Source of the DNA: Vitellaria paradoxa
Taxonomy: Eukaryota; Streptophyta; Magnoliopsida; Ericales; Sapotaceae
Reading direction: 5' to 3'
Length of the DNA: 64,000 bases
Assembly (NCBI GenBank): GCA_019916065.1
Contig: CM034237.1
Location: 37,802,485-37,866,484, forward strand
Each line of letters opens with the position of its first letter. The stretch's first letter is position 1. Both the position numbers and the translations under genes were made by a program. A model generated the notes under the pieces. It did no database searches, was not told where the DNA came from, and saw only the letters and a list, made by a program, of their open reading frames with translations. Positions 10,246 to 24,416 of this stretch are shown piece by piece.

Positions 10246-13200
10246 ATGGTTTCAAAGGGAGAAGAAGAGAGTCGAGATAGCATGTGGTATCTTAACACCG
10301 GAGACTCGAATCACATGTGTGGGAACCGCGAGATGTTTGCGGAGTTGAACGAGATGGCGAAAGGTAATATTGCCTTTGGAGACAATTCTTTGGCCGCCAT
10401 CAAAGGAATAGGTAAAATTCTCATTCGGTTAAAAAATGAAGAACATCAATATATCACAAATGTTTATTACATTCCCAATGTAAAAAACAATATATTGAGT
10501 ATAGGACAATTGTTAGAGAAAGGTTTTGAAGTTCAAATGAAAAACAATTGTTTGTATTTGAGAGATAATCATGAGAGACTTGTTGCTAAAGTCTCCATGA
10601 CCAAAAACCGAATGTTTCCTTTGAATGTATGTAATGATGTTTCGAAATGCTTGAAGACGTGTTATGAGGATCCCTCTTGGCTATGGCATCTACGGTTCGG
10701 GCACCTCAATTTTGGGAGTCTAGAAGACTTGTCGAAGAAGAAGATGGTGCGGGGTTATCGCACATTCACAAGCCGAACCAAGTGTGTGAAGGGTGCTTAC
10801 TCGGAAAACATCATCGAAGTAGTTTTCCGAAGGAGTCTATGACAAGAGCCAAGAAGCCTCTAGAACTCATCCATGCCGATGTGTGTGGAGTGATCAAACC
10901 GGAGTCTCATGGTAAAAGTAAATACTTCTTTCTCTTTATTGATGATTTTTCTAGAAAAACATGGGTGTACTTTTTGAAGGAAAAATCGGAAGTATTTGAA
11001 ATCTTCAAGAGATTTAAGGTGCGTGTGAAGAATGAAAGCAACCTTACGATCAAGGCCATGCGAACTGATCGAGGTGGTGAATTCACATCAAATGAGTTCA
11101 AACAGTTTTGTGATGAAAAAGGCATCCGACGTCCGTTAACAGTGCCAAGGACACCGCAACAAAATGGCGTGGCGGAGAGGAAGAATCGGACAATCTTGAA
11201 CATGGCAAGAAGCATGCTGAAGACGAAGAAGATGCCGAGGGAATTTTGGGCGAAGGCCGTAGCTTGTGCGGTCTATTTGACAAACCGAGCACCAACCAAA
11301 AGTGTGCTTGACAAGATGCCTCAAGAAGCATAGAACGGAAGAAAGCCCAGAATTGGTCACTTCAAGGTGTTTGGGAGTATTGCATATGCTCATGTGTCGG
11401 AGGAAAAAAGGACCAAGCTCGACGATCGAAGCGAGAAACTCATCTTCATCGGCTATAACGCAAGTTCAAAGGGTTATCGCCTCTACAATCCTTTGAATAG
11501 GAAGGTAATTATTAGTCGTGATGTTATTTTTGATGAGGAAGTCTCTTGGGATTGGAATATACAAGAGGAGGAGTATGATTTCCTTCCATACTTTGAAAAA
11601 GACGATGAAAACGAGCCAACCAGGGACGAAATAAGTGAAGTTTTGCCCATTCCAGCGTCACCCCGGTCGACCGATCGGTCGTCATCTGAAGGCTCAGCGT
11701 CATGCAATGCATCGTCCAGCGGAACGGAGGCATTTTCCAGCGATTCGGAGAACGCAATTGGCCCAAGAGGAACCCAAAGTCTACAGGAACTTAATGAGGT
11801 AAATGAAAATCAAAATGACATAATTCTCTATTGTCTTTTTGGTGATTGTGAGCCCATTAGTTTCCAAGAAGCCATTGCAAACAAAAAATGGAAGGATGCA
11901 ATGGATGAAGAAATTCGAGCGATAGAGAAAAACGACACATGGGAGTTGACCAAGCTTCCAAAAGGGCACAAACCAATCGGAGTAAAGTGGGTATACAAGA
12001 CAAAGCGAAAGGCCAATGGCGATGTTGAGAGGCACAAGGCGAGACTAGTTGTGAAAGGATATAGTCAACAACACGGCATCGAGTATGATGAGGTATTTGC
12101 CCCCGTTGTTCGTCTTGAAACTATTCGTTTGATTATTGCTTTAGCAGCCCATAATCATTGGAAGATACATCAAATGGATGTCAAATCGGCATTCTTGAAC
12201 GGAATTCTTGAGGAGGAGGTCTATGTGGAGCAACCGTTGGGTTATGAAGTCAAGGGTAAAGAAGACAAAGTGCTTCGATTGAAGAAGGCTCTTTACGGTT
12301 TGAAGCAAGCACCGAGAGCATGGAATTCGAAGATTGACAAGTACTTTCAAGAGAAGAAGTATATGAAGTGTCCTTATGAGCATGCCCTCTACATCAAAAT
12401 GCAAGGTGAAAACATACTAATCATTTGTTTATACGTTGATGATTTAGTATTTACCGGAAACGATCCTAGCATGTTTGATGAGTTCAAAAGGGAGATGGCA
12501 AAGGAGTTTGAAATGACGGACATTGGTCTCATGAGTTACTATCTTGGGATCGAGGTCAAACAAGGTGAAGATGGGATTTTTATATCCCAAGAGGGCTATG
12601 CTAAAGAAGTGCTCAAAAGGTTCAACATGGATGATGCTAATCCGGTTGGAACACCGATGGAATGTGGAGTCAAAATCACCAAGCAAAATGGAGGAGAGAA
12701 GGTAGATTCTACATTTTTCAAAAGCTTGGTTGGAAGTTTGAGATACTTGACATGCACAAGTCTGGATATCCTTTATTCGGTTGGAATCATTAGTCGATTT
12801 ATGGAGGAGCCGACAATAACGCATTTCAAAATGGCAAAGAGGATACTTCGCTACATCAAAGGGACGATTGGGTATGGTCTTTCCTATGTCTCTTCTAGCA
12901 GTTTTGATGTTGTTGGTTATTGTGATAGTGATTGGAGTAGTGACTTGGATGATCGGAAGAGCATTACGGGGTTTGTATTTTTTATTGGTGAAACGGCGTT
13001 CACATGGATGTCAAAAAAGCAACCCATAGTCACATTATCAACATGCGAGGCGGAGTACGTCGCGGCAACTTCATGTGTATGTCATGCAATTTGGCTAAGA
13101 AACTTAGTGAAGGAGTTGAAGTTTCAAATAGAAGGTCCAATGGAGATTTTTGTTGATAACAAATCGGCCATTGCCATAGCCAAAAATCCGGTGTTTCATG

Positions 13201-13379
13201 GGAGAAGCAAGCACATCGATACCCGATTTCACTACATTCGGGATTGCGTTACGAAGAAAGAAGTGGAACTCAAATATATCAAGTCACAAGACCAAGCGGC
13301 GGACATTTTCACGAAGCCCCTCAAGTTGGAGACTTTCATCAAAATGAGGAGTTTACTTGGTGTAACAAATCAAGTTTAA
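10246..13379 (+). pseudogene. Copia pol: protease, integrase, reverse transcriptase, RNase H, disrupted
   Basis: Polyprotein order is protease (10285-10320), GAG-pre-integrase with the HHCC zinc-binding region (from about 10680), integrase core, RT and RNase H. Visible: the catalytic D-x-G protease site reads NTG (Asn codon at 10294-10296); integrase acidic contexts IHADVCG, MRTDRGGEF and NGVAERKNR; RT YVDD at 12432-12443; RNase H motifs CDSDW, STCEAEY and VDNKSA. Breaks: a frame change near 10740 within the integrase zinc region and a stop at 11331-11333. From 11367 the RT-RNase H part runs open for 670 codons to the stop at 13377-13379, the longest open frame in the window. Confidence 0.94.
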
Positions 13380-13386
13380 GGGAGGG
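13377..13386 (+). promoter_or_regulatory. Polypurine tract of copia element 1
   Basis: TAAGGGAGGG immediately before the 3' LTR; expected primer for plus-strand DNA synthesis. It overlaps the pol stop codon. Confidence 0.88.
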
Positions 13387-13703
13387 TGTTGAGAAAATAA
13401 AAGGTTTTTATTATTAAACTTTATTTGTGGCATTTAGTTTGTATTAATGTGTGGCTTTTGGTTTTTGTATAACCGGTTGTGGTTTGATGTGTATAACCGG
13501 TAGTGGCTTTTTGAGTTATAGGGAATTATGTGTGAGTTAATTTGGGAGTTTTCTTTGTTTTAGAAGTTATGGGCATTTGGTTACATTTATGGTTTTTAAC
13601 CATTAGTATTCTATGGTTATTTTTTGTAAGCCTATATAAAGGCATGCTTAGTTAAATGATAAATATCACTTCCTCCATATTTGTCCTTTACGTTTTTCTA
13701 ACA
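13387..13703 (+). repeat. 3' LTR of copia element 1
   Basis: 317 bp, about 98.4% identical by eye to 8903-9219 (five substitutions, no indels), followed by the duplicated AAATA. Confidence 0.95.
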
Positions 13704-14680
13704 AAATACTCCAAATAATGATAGTTCATAAGAAGATTTTGGATAAATTTATTAATGTAAGTTTAAAATTGAGAAATAAAATTTATATATAATATAACTC
13801 CTATAAACTATCTTTACGTTATCCATACACAACAAATATAGCTAATGTTACATGGCACATAATTTGAATATATTTGTATAATACGCGTATTATTCTTAAT
13901 GTGTGATGTAAGCAACAATAATGTGGTAAAGTGTAGGTTAATCATCATCCACTTAGGTGTTGAATTAGAACAAAACTCCAACTACCCCATTTTATCTCTC
14001 TCTCTCTCTATTCTCCGTTCTTTGTGAGCACAAGCACGATATCTCCTTTTTGGCATGTTAAGGAAAAAGTGAAGTACCAGTTTCTCGTGCCTTTCTATGT
14101 GTCAAATGCCAATTCAGTGGGAGAGATTGTGGCCGAGATCGTGTCGTGTTTCCTATAAAAGGCTTTTGAGTGGTGTCACCCTTATGGAAAGGTCATTCAT
14201 GCACGCTTTTCATGGCTGGCCCATTCGATTCAAGTAACTGAGACACTTGTCACCTCGTATGATTAATGTATATAAACTAATTATTTAATATTATCTCTTA
14301 TTCATAGTATATTTTACTTTAAAAATTTAAATACAAGTTTTATGAAAAAATATTTATGCATGCATTGCCAAAGGAATTACACAATTTTCTTAATTATAGA
14401 ATTTTTACATATTTTCATGTAACAATTATCACTTCTTTCTCTCAATCTTCCTCTTTGTTCCTTCTCAACTGTTAAACTTACCAAAACAATGTCCATTTTT
14501 TTTTTTTTTGTGACTAAATAATTACACAGAACTGTACAAATCAAATCATTAATCAAATGACCTATTTTTTTTTTGTTTTCAGTTGTTATTTTCATTGGAG
14601 TCTCAAATGACCTATTTGTTATTTAATTACACTTATATAAATCATTAATCAATAATTTAAAGTAATATATTAATGAAGCT

Positions 14681-14715
<35 letters not shown>

Positions 14716-15282
14716 ATTTAATAAATAATTTTATTCCTCAAAATATAAAAAGATAATATTTAACCACTTCTTTGAAACGATTCTTTTGAGATCATCGTCT
14801 CAAAACAGTTAAAAAATAGTTGTCTAAAGTAATAGATATACAATTGTTTTAGAATTTTGGATGATCACTTTTGACGATCGACCTTTTCGCACATGTCCGT
14901 AATAATTTTTAAGTGTTCAGCAACCACGCTAATGCTTTTTGTGGGATCAATACTCAATGGGGCGGCAGTTGCTTATTGCTTTAATTATACCAATTACTCT
15001 TTCGACATACGTGTTGGCCTAGAAAAAAATTGCTCGAATCTTTCTTTGAGTCGTAGTACAATTACCAGTAGAGAAATGATTTGATAATTGATAGATCTTC
15101 CTTTAACAAGCTTATATTCTTTGTTATCTAAATTAAACAGCACCTGGAACAGTGAAAAACAGTAAATTCCGAAAATAGATTTGTTCACACGATGCTGTTG
15201 TTAATTATGCTATTTTGATTAAACGCAATTAGAGTCTAGTTGGAGAGGAAGAATGTTAAATTGATTCAGCTCCACATGGATG

Positions 15283-15314
<32 letters not shown>

Positions 15315-15567
15315 AATCCACTTCATTCATCTTACATAGAAGACATAACTTTTTTTTTTTTAGTAATTAAGTATAATTTGAATTAATAGAAGAAATTTAC
15401 ATCATTTTAGAAACATACCCCTATATATCGACAGGAGACATAACTTCCAAACAAGTACGTTTTATTTAGAACTCTGACGTTATATATGTTTATGAAGTTC
15501 CTTTCACTCTTAATCCACATTTCCACCATTCTCTCTATGCTTTAAGCTGTCACAATGTGTTGAGAGA

Positions 15568-15598
<31 letters not shown>

Positions 15599-18500
15599 TG
15601 AGTGAGTGTTATCTAATTTAACAGTTTTTTTTTTTTTTTTTTTTGTGTGTGATATTCAATCACTTTGAACAATATCTAATACCCGTCTCAGGGTACTAGC
15701 CGCTTGTCAGTTTGCTTTTGTACCTTTAGGAATGTTGTTAATTATTAAATGCTGCTTCGGACCCTGTGTTAATCTTTTGTTTTTTCCGTTCCTTTGCTTC
15801 GGTGGTGGTGGTGGTCGTCGTTAATGTATATCACCGTCAAGCTTGCTGTTATTGGCTTTGCAAGATTCGCATATGCATAGAAATTAGAAAGATCCTACAA
15901 ATTCAAGTTATTTGGAAAAACTACACCTATTTATTTTTGTAAATAAATAAAATTCAATCTTTCTTTTTTTTTTTTGTCAAAAACCTCACGTACTTAGCCG
16001 TGGATCAAAATTGTTATAGATTTCCGTGCACTAAATACAATTAGTCTTCTTGTATTTTATCCTAATTCTACTTTGGTTTTATATTTTAAATTATACTACT
16101 CAGGAACGGAGTTTCAAATAGCGTATAGCATCCCTCACATGCACCATCTTAAAAACTTTCATTGCTATTATAATTTATAAAGATCACACTAGAAAATTTA
16201 TAAAGATCATGATTTTAGAAAACACTGTGATAAATAGTTATAAGTTAAACTTTTTATCTCAGTTTAATTAAAAAATTGAGATAAAAATTTACTTTTAATA
16301 CTATCTCAATCTTGTTAAAGCTTTGATTGTATTTCATATATCTTATGTGCTTTAAAAAAAAAAAGAGAGAGAAAAAAGATTAATGAAAATCATCTCCAAA
16401 AAAAATTAGATAAAAAAGTGAGTAAAATCATATCATAAAAAAAATGCGAGATAAAAGAATAAAAGATAATATTATTATTTCTTTTTCTATATCTCACTCA
16501 AATAATTAACTTTGTTTATCACTTTATATGATTTAAATTAGATTTCATAAGTTTTATTGTAACATTTATTTATTAATCTTAATTAATTTAATACGTTATA
16601 AAAATTACAATCATAGATCAATAAATAAAAATATTTAAATTAATACTAAATTAAATTTACCGAATCAAATTTAAATAACGTTAAAATTTCATGAATTTTT
16701 ATTAAATTTATTAACACGAGAGTGTAATGAACATGTAGGACATATTTCGATCAATTTTCTTTTAAGCAATGACTGAGGCAAGAAATAAAATGAAATAATT
16801 TAAAAATATATGAGATAAAATTGAACGGATTCTAAAATAAAATTGGCGATAAAAGACAAAAAGTTGAAGTGTGTGCTTCCGGCATTAAATCATTGTTCTT
16901 TAACAGACAGGGGACCATCTTGGTTTTTGTCGCAATGGTTTTTTTACGTAGTGGGAAAAATTGGACCAAAAGAAAAAGTAATTCGTGGATTTGTATGGCA
17001 ATGCTCGCTAAAGTTCACAAATATCAGCATACTAGGCTGTTAGGCTTGGAAGCACAAGATCATGTACACTGCAATAGGATGGTTGTCCTTTGTTGCATAT
17101 GGATTTGATATGTCCACCAGGTTACATCAGCACGACTATGTCTGAGGAAGCCAATGGTTGAGCTTTCCCTTCCGTCTCCAAATTTGCTCGGAAAATGATA
17201 TTAATTCAAAGTATTAAAAAAAAAAAAAGAAGGGAGGGTTAAGGGGATTAATTTATACATCATTTGCTTCTTATAGTATAAACAGCGCCCTTAATGATAT
17301 GTTTTCAACGTAAATTTGTGAAGAAAATTTAAAATTATTAATTCGTGCGTTTTTTCTTTTTTTTTTTTTTTTTGCATAATAAAGTAAAATTTATTTTTAT
17401 TTAATTTTTTAATTTTCATTTTATTTTTCACTTCTAGCAATGCTTCGAAACTCTAATTCTAATGCAAAGAAACTCAGAAAAGTAATCGGGTGAAGGGTTT
17501 GATCAACTGGAATTGGATCGTGATATCAGAATTATATCATATATAAATTAAAATTTAAATTAAAAATTAAAATCTAAATCTAAAAATCTTAACTAATTAG
17601 ATTTCCGTAAATAAATTTTCAACACTTTTGTTAATCCTAGACTAACAAAACAACATAAAGTCGCAATTTAACAATTGACCATGGAATATGAAATTAAAAT
17701 GATGAATATCAATTCGAAACAAATAACTCCATATAATAAGGGAAAAAAAAAGTTAAAAGTAGCATTAATTATTTTTCACTAGTTTGGAGCTTCATAAATC
17801 ACAACAAATCTCGATAAATATCAAATTAAATTTTTTTACGTGACTACAATTTTTATTAATTTATATTATTTTTTTCACTACAAACACTTTTTGAATTACG
17901 TTTGATCTAATTTTTCCCTTGTTGATGAGGTGGAATATGCAATGATGTAAACGGTTAAAGTACTTGTCCAATTAATGATTAATATTATTAAACTCGTTTA
18001 TTTATTTATTTATTTATTTTGGTTTATCATTATTGTCCTAAACTCGTTTATTTTTTTAATTGAAATCTCAAATATGTCCAAACCCATCAAACTCAATTGA
18101 GCACAAGTAGTCATATCACATTCTTTGACAAATCTATTAAATACCCGATTTGAATTAAAAATAAAAAATTAATAATACTACATTGCAAAATTTATATATA
18201 TACTCAAAAAAAATTATCTATAATAACAATTTACGAATAATAGTATACTCAGAAACTCATTATATAAATATGACTTTTGCAGTTTTAAGTTTTTATAAAC
18301 TGATAAAGTAAGTTAATATAATTATTTTAAACGTTAGAAAAATTATCTCAAACAAGTTAAATACATATATGTATAAATATAAATTATATTATATCTAATA
18401 TAATTTAATTAGAATTTATTGGAAATTAAAATGAGTTGAACACATTTTAAAATTTATTAAGCTTTTAAATTAATATTATATCATATTATATTAAATAGGA

Positions 18501-19780
18501 ACTTAGTGGACAGTCTATGAGTATTGGGCACTGAGTATCCTATAAGTATAAACATATATCGGATATTTTACAAACAAATTCTAAATCATTCCAAACCTAG
18601 ACTTACATTAAATTTTAATCTTAAACTCGTCTCAATCTTATTAAAGTATTTCTCAGTTAATTTTTAATAGATTTGATTGAGTTAGGTACCCTCTTATACC
18701 TATCCTATTAATATAACATGCAACTGATTTTGGCCAAACCAATCCATTACAATTTATTTCTACATAAATGGCGTAGTTAAACTGTAAGGATAATACAATA
18801 TGTACTGCAAGTTAAAGATTTGAACATATGGAAAGGTGTACTTTAGTACTTGAAACAAGAATTTCTATAGGGAAAAAAATAGCAGAGAGAAACAGAGATA
18901 CTTATATATTCTAATTTGTTTATAATTAAATAAATAAATAAAATTTTGAATAAATATTTATTTATTTTATCCTTGTTTTTCTAATTATATTAAAAAATAA
19001 AATAAAATAAAGTTAATATTTTTAATTCCCCCACCCCCCCCCCCCCCCAAAAAAAAACCAAATTCTTGGTCTCTAAACCGATCCAAAAGATTTGCTTGTG
19101 TCCCCCCACTAGGATATATTCGTCGTGTGCTTCTTTATATTAATATTCAGTCCATTGTAAAGTTAGAGATGAGAGCCATTTCCAATTGTAGTGGATTTAT
19201 AGCGCTAAAACTTTTGAGTAATTTAAACAACCATCCAACCGAGTTTAAGAAACGTGTACGAAAGAATTAATGCATTGGAAAATTGAAGGGCACATCACAT
19301 GTTGTGAGGGAACTTAAAGCAAAGGCATTAGCGCAAATGCTTGAAGATCAACGGAAGCAAACACACCCCTCATTTTAGTAGTCATTTGATTATTTTCTTA
19401 TTAAGCCCTTTCTGAGTCACTTTGTCATTGCTGTTCCCCATTGGTTTCGTAATTGGTGTGCTCTCTCTCGACTTCTCACGCATGCATGTTCCTGTCTTTC
19501 TTTGTAATTACACAAAGTGGCCGTTTGGATTAACATTCAATCCCCATCTTAAAAGCTTTTTATCCCCAACTATGGTCTTATATTCCTCATTTTCTGTTCA
19601 CTTGATGCTAATCGCATGTAAGAACAGTGCTCATTGTACAAAAACATATTTTCACCAATGAAATTGAATTTGGGTTATAAATTTCACTTTACCCCCAAGC
19701 AACTTTCTTACGTTGGAGTACCATCTTAGCACCTTTTTTTGTTTTTTCCCTTCTTTTTTACAGCTATATTGAACATTTAG
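13704..19780. other. AT-rich intergenic DNA with microsatellites, no gene seen
   Basis: No ORF shows a known domain. Contents seen: (TA)n at about 14683-14713, (TTTA)n near 15290-15315, (GA)n at about 15567-15598, poly-T near 15625-15644, (TTTA)n at 17998-18019, poly-C near 19026-19048. The CT-rich block at 13996-14011 with TATA-like CTATAAAAGG near 14153 could be promoter-like, but no exon follows. Confidence 0.55.
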
Positions 19781-19994
19781 GGTCCCTTTGGGAAGAAAGC
19801 TAATTATTATGCTTTTTTTTTAGTTTCGACAATGTTTGACCAATTTTATCCTTTTACATTTTAATATTTTTTTAAAATTTCAAGGGTAAAAATGCAAAAT
19901 TAACAAAAATCACATTTCCACCTCAAAAAAAGTCACTTTTTTTTCTCCTTTCCAAACACAAAATAAGCTTTGCTTATTTTCTTCCCAAACCAAG
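19781..19994. mobile_element. MITE with CCCTTTGGGAAGAAA inverted ends
   Basis: About 214 bp. The left end GGTCCCTTTGGGAAGAAAGC and the right end ATTTTCTTCCCAAACCAAG are imperfect inverted repeats; the interior is AT-rich and non-coding. Confidence 0.5.
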
Positions 19995-20717
19995 TCTTAT
20001 TTTGTTGTAATTTCATAAGTAGATGTGGTTTGTTCAGAATCAATTGTTTTTAGGGTTTAGCTGTTAACTTTTTTTTTTTTTTTTTTTTTTACAATAATGG
20101 CAAGATTGCAATAAATTAGAAGTTTAAGCTCTTAATTGCTCTTTGAAAAAAAATAAAAATCAAAGTGCAAAACTGAGATTCATAGGAAAGCTTAGAGGGA
20201 AAGTGAAGTTTGCCCCAGATTTGGACTATAATAATTATACCCCAGAAGTGGATGGACACACTTTGTGCAAGTGAGAGAAATAAAGATTTATTAGTTTTTC
20301 ACTTTTTTTATTTAAATTTTTTATATTTTTCTAAATTAGTAAGGAATATTAAAGATTAAAAAAATAAAATATTTATTTAAGATAATAAATAGTGGCAGTT
20401 AAATAAGTAGTTAGTAATTAATGAGTATTTCAAGAAAATAAACAAAAATAGTAAGAATTAAGAGGTATATAAGGAAATCAATAAAATATTATAATAAAAT
20501 TACTTAAAAAATTTATAAAAATTCAAAAATTACTAATATGCTTCTTTTAAGTTGAGCTGGTTATTAGTGATTAAGAAGTAATAATGAAACAAACTAAAAA
20601 ATCTTATCAAAAATTTGATTTTATCAATTTTTAACCCGTAGTCCTTGTGTTTCGTTATGTAATAGTATAGATTAGACATATGGATTACATGCAAAAGATT
20701 CATTAGAAACGTAAGGT

Positions 20718-21022
20718 AATAGTTTGGAAAGAAAGAAAACTATCTTTTTTTTTTTTTTTTTTTTTTTTTTTTGTAGCTGACTATTAACTATCTACTAAAA
20801 AGTTAAGTTTTTTTTTTTTTTTTTTGTGGGTGTGTGTTTAGAAAGGGAGAAAAAAACTAATTTTTTAGTAGTTAGTTTTTCAATTTTTGTTTATTCAACT
20901 TTTCTACCCTTCATGATTTAAAAGAATATTTAAAATTTAAGCACGTAAATTTAATCATTTGAAAAAACATCAAAAAAATCAGTGGTCAAAAGTTGAGAAA
21001 ATGACTAATTTCCCAAATGTAG
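20718..21022. mobile_element. MITE-like AT-rich element
   Basis: Imperfect inverted ends (TAATAGTTTGGAAAG at the left, CTAATTTCCCAAATGTAGG at the right) around poly-T tracts of about 20 bp and TTTTTTAGTAGTTAG repeats. Similar to 3835-4040. Boundaries approximate. Confidence 0.4.
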
Positions 21023-22325
21023 GCTAAGATTCAACGTGGCATAATCATTGCAGAATAATGAAAGAAAAATGATGCAATTGTTATTGTTTTTGTTTTTGTT
21101 TTTTTTTTTTTTTCCACATAATATTAGAGTTTTGTATTTTTGTTCTTTTCTCATCTAATCCTTTTACAGGAAGGAAAGAACGATTGGACTCGTTATGCAC
21201 TCGGAGTCCGGTGCGACACCATTGACATGACCTTATGCTTCACCATATATAGCCACCTCCACTGTTTTCCTAGCAAATATTATGTACATCGAACGCTAAA
21301 CGTAAAAAATCTTTTATTGTACTAAACTGATGCATCATTCGTCTATGTCATGTTTATAGCCATGTGATTCGTCACATTTCATATCATTTTAGCTTGAATT
21401 CCACCTCTAGCATTGCCAAGAACAAAAATGCTGCATTATTCATTCCGCCTTCTTTGAAGTACCTATATAATTTCCAAAGACGAGCTATGTAAAAATTGTA
21501 GGGGTGCTTAGCCTTTTACAATGACCATAATTATTATAGAACTTGACAAATGCCGAATTCCATCCTTTATTGAAATCACTCAACCTATATTTCATATCAA
21601 AGGTAGGGTTTATCAGAATCTTAGCATAACATCACGTTTTCAAGAAGGTGGGACGCATTGAGATCGTAACATACCACCACACTTCTAAAATCGACATCCG
21701 CAGTGACTCTCACTTTAGGTAACTTTTATTTTAACGGTAGGTAGTTATTTTCCTCTTTGAATAGCTCTTGCACAATTACAATATAACAATTCGTTATGAT
21801 TTTTTCTTTGTTTACTTAGCTCAAGTATTTGAATCACAATTTATAGAATTTATTCTACCATAAGCGTCGTGCGACACAATTTTCCCAGGTATGTAGTGCA
21901 TTCGTACTTAGAGTGAGATGGTTAAACACGGTGGAAATGCTTATTACCCACCGCACATGGAAACCTCTCTGAGAACAGATCTTTGTTTATGAACTCAATT
22001 ATTGTTGTCTGATTGCAACCCATCCCCTGCGGTGTCGAGGGTTGGTTCCTTGCATTACTTGGTCCTTGTGTTTTTTCTTCGAGGAATGGTATCAAAAGGT
22101 CAGTCAAAGAGCAATAAGTAGTCGTGAGAATTTTAATTTTGATCGTGTATATTAATGCATTATAGTTGGAATTTCATCAAACCTAATATGTAGGGAATCA
22201 ATCATCACAGAAAATAATAGAAGGTACCAAATTTTTACATGAAAATTTTGAGTTAATAATGAAAGGAAAATCTATCAGACTTAAATGGAGGACTAAGTTT
22301 ATTTCACTAGAATATTCTGGTTACA
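21023..22325. other. Intergenic DNA, no gene supported
   Basis: Less AT-biased than its surroundings but with only short ORFs (about 60 codons) lacking known domains. Confidence 0.5.
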
Positions 22326-22912
22326 AGCAGTGGCAGAGATAGAAATAATAGGTGTGAGGGTAGGATTGGAATTAAAAATTTTGGGGACTAAGATGAATAT
22401 TTGATAAGACCTATAAGAAAAAAAAAAAAAAAAAAAAAAAAACCTAAAATTGGATAAATGATAAAAAAAAAAAAATCTATCTAAAAATGATAAGGCATAT
22501 CCAAAAAAAAAAATTTTAAAGTTGGATAAATGATAAATGATAAAAAAAAAGTTGGAAAAAAATAAATGATAAAAAAACATATCTAAAAAAATTTGATAAT
22601 GCCTATCTAAAAAAAGATATGAAGTTGGATAACGATAAATAAATAAAAAAAAACTAAAAATGGGATAAACGAAAGAGATCAAGAGTTTTTTAAGCTCTTA
22701 GTGATAATTTTCTGTAGAAATCCTCAAATAAATATGTTGAAAAGGTAGGATCAAGTAACGATAAATTGGGGATAGTGAGGTAAAAAAAAAAAAAAAAATT
22801 AGTGAGGGCAATATGAAATAAATATGTATAACTAATTTTTTTTCAAAAAAACTGAGTGTAGGGTAATGGCCCCTACTCTACCATACCCACTTCCACCTTC
22901 AATTACAAGTTT
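22326..22912. mobile_element. Degenerate repeat-rich transposon relic
   Basis: Left end CAGTGGCAGAGATAGAAATA and right end CTACCATACCCACTTCCACC resemble the GC-richer ends of a common plant repeat with opposed CAGTGGC-type termini. The interior has poly-A runs and irregular repeats of GTTGGATAAATGATAAA. Its apparent minus-strand ORF is low-complexity translation of poly-T and is not a gene. Confidence 0.35.
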
Positions 22913-23299
22913 CAAAATATAAAGTGACAATCAAGTCTACAATCCCTTACTATATAAGAACATTTGCTCGAATCCATGATACACCCTCCAAGTGAAAGTC
23001 TAATTTTCAAGTTTATGAAAATCAACACCAAATTTGTATAAGGTTTTGTTAGCTAGGACATTGACAAAATTCTTCTATTAAGTTCAATGAATGCATAATG
23101 TGACATTTCAAGATGTCAGAACATAGAAGAAGGCCTGTATTAGTAAAGAAACTCTAAAAATGAAATCCCATTTAAGATTGAGAAGGTACTTAGTGAAAAT
23201 TTACCCTTATTAGTTATGGATTACTGAACAATTTTTTTTTTTTTTTTGGTAATTTACCGAACAATTAAACACAATCTCCAAATGCCAAAAAAAATAAAT

Positions 23300-24416
23300 A
23301 ATAAATAAATAAAATAAAACAAAAAAGATTAAACACAAATATTTTTACCAAGAAAACCTTCTTAAATAAGGGAGAACAAATCTTAGATCATGAAAACCAA
23401 AATTGCCACCATACACAAATGATTACAAGAAGGACCATGATAGCATACATAATCTACTCTTCTAAACCTTGCCAACACAATTGGCGCCTTCTCCAATACA
23501 TAAAGAAAAATCTTCACCTGCACTTGATAAAGAACACACTCATGCATTCAAAGTCCTTCAAAGAACCCATGCGCAAAAAGTTTGATAGTAAAAACTATCG
23601 TGGCTAAGTTGAGAAAGATCAGTTATAAACTCAAAAAATATGTTCTTCTCTCTGTGGAAGTGCTACAAGGCCTTAGGAGAATGTCTCCATTTATAAAGCA
23701 CTCAAATATTCTAATCTAAATAAGATTATATAGTTTTTTATTTCCAAAATCCTTTATAAAATATTTTTCTATAAATGATTCCAACCTTCTTGAAGCTTAG
23801 GAATCTTTGCTTAAAGTATTTTTAACCTTCTTAAGCATTAAAAAACATCCCTTAGAGTATTTCCAATCTCCTTAAGCATTAGGAAACTTTCTAAAATAAA
23901 TATAACAGTTATCTAACATGTTTAAGCAATTTCCAAACTGAATCCTGCTTGAAACTAAACACAGTTGCCTTCAATACTCTAAAAATATCGTCGCTTCCTA
24001 AGACGAGGTAGTAAGAAAACTTCCCAATGAGTTTCTACACTCAATACATCTTCTTGTCTTTTCCCAGTGACCTTAATTGTTCTCTAATTTTCCCAGCAAG
24101 TTACCTAGCGACCTCTAAAATTAACATTACATCAAAGCTATGCAAAAATATGTCAAAAAAATTCTTATTGGCTAGCTCGTTGGTAATCTCATAGGAGTGA
24201 GCTTTCCAACTACTTCCTAATGAGATACCTATTGAACTCCATTTTACTTGAAATTTTACAAACAATATCCCTACACCCTGGTTACTTGATCTATGTAACT
24301 TCGGAGCTTGAAAACCTTTGAACCTATACCTTTGACACTTTAGCCAAATGCTTAAATAACAAGTTTGAAATTGTTGTTTTGTTTACTAATTTATCAATTA
24401 TAAATATAAACCTAAC
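23300..24416 (-). repeat. Degraded LTR of a SIRE-like copia element (partial)
   Basis: On the minus strand an LTR start TGTTAGGTTT at 24416 is preceded by a purine-rich tract (AAATGTGGAGAT). This matches the organisation at the 3' LTR of the intact relative at 29533-30331. The left limit is uncertain and no partner LTR or duplication was found. Confidence 0.45.

Larger units (their letters stand above)
8903..13703 (+). mobile_element. Ty1/copia LTR retrotransposon (TNT1-94-like), complete ends, broken coding region
   Basis: A 4,801-bp element bounded by two 317-bp LTRs (TGTTGAGAAA...TCTAACA) and a perfect 5-bp target duplication AAATA (8898-8902 and 13704-13708). A tRNA-iMet primer site TGGTATCAGAGC follows the 5' LTR and a polypurine tract AAGGGAGGG precedes the 3' LTR. 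The internal order gag, protease, integrase, RT, RNase H is copia-type. The LTRs differ at about 5 of 317 positions by eye, so it is recent. The coding region has three internal stops and two frame changes plus a changed protease catalytic motif, so it is presumably unable to move by itself. Confidence 0.96.

Noticed and set aside
13996..14260. CT-rich leader and TATA-like CTATAAAAGG as a gene promoter
   Set aside because: No exon with a recognisable product follows on either strand for several kb.
22299..22682. 127-codon minus-strand ORF rich in Phe/Tyr
   Set aside because: It is translation of poly-T and TTTATC repeats within a degenerate transposon relic.
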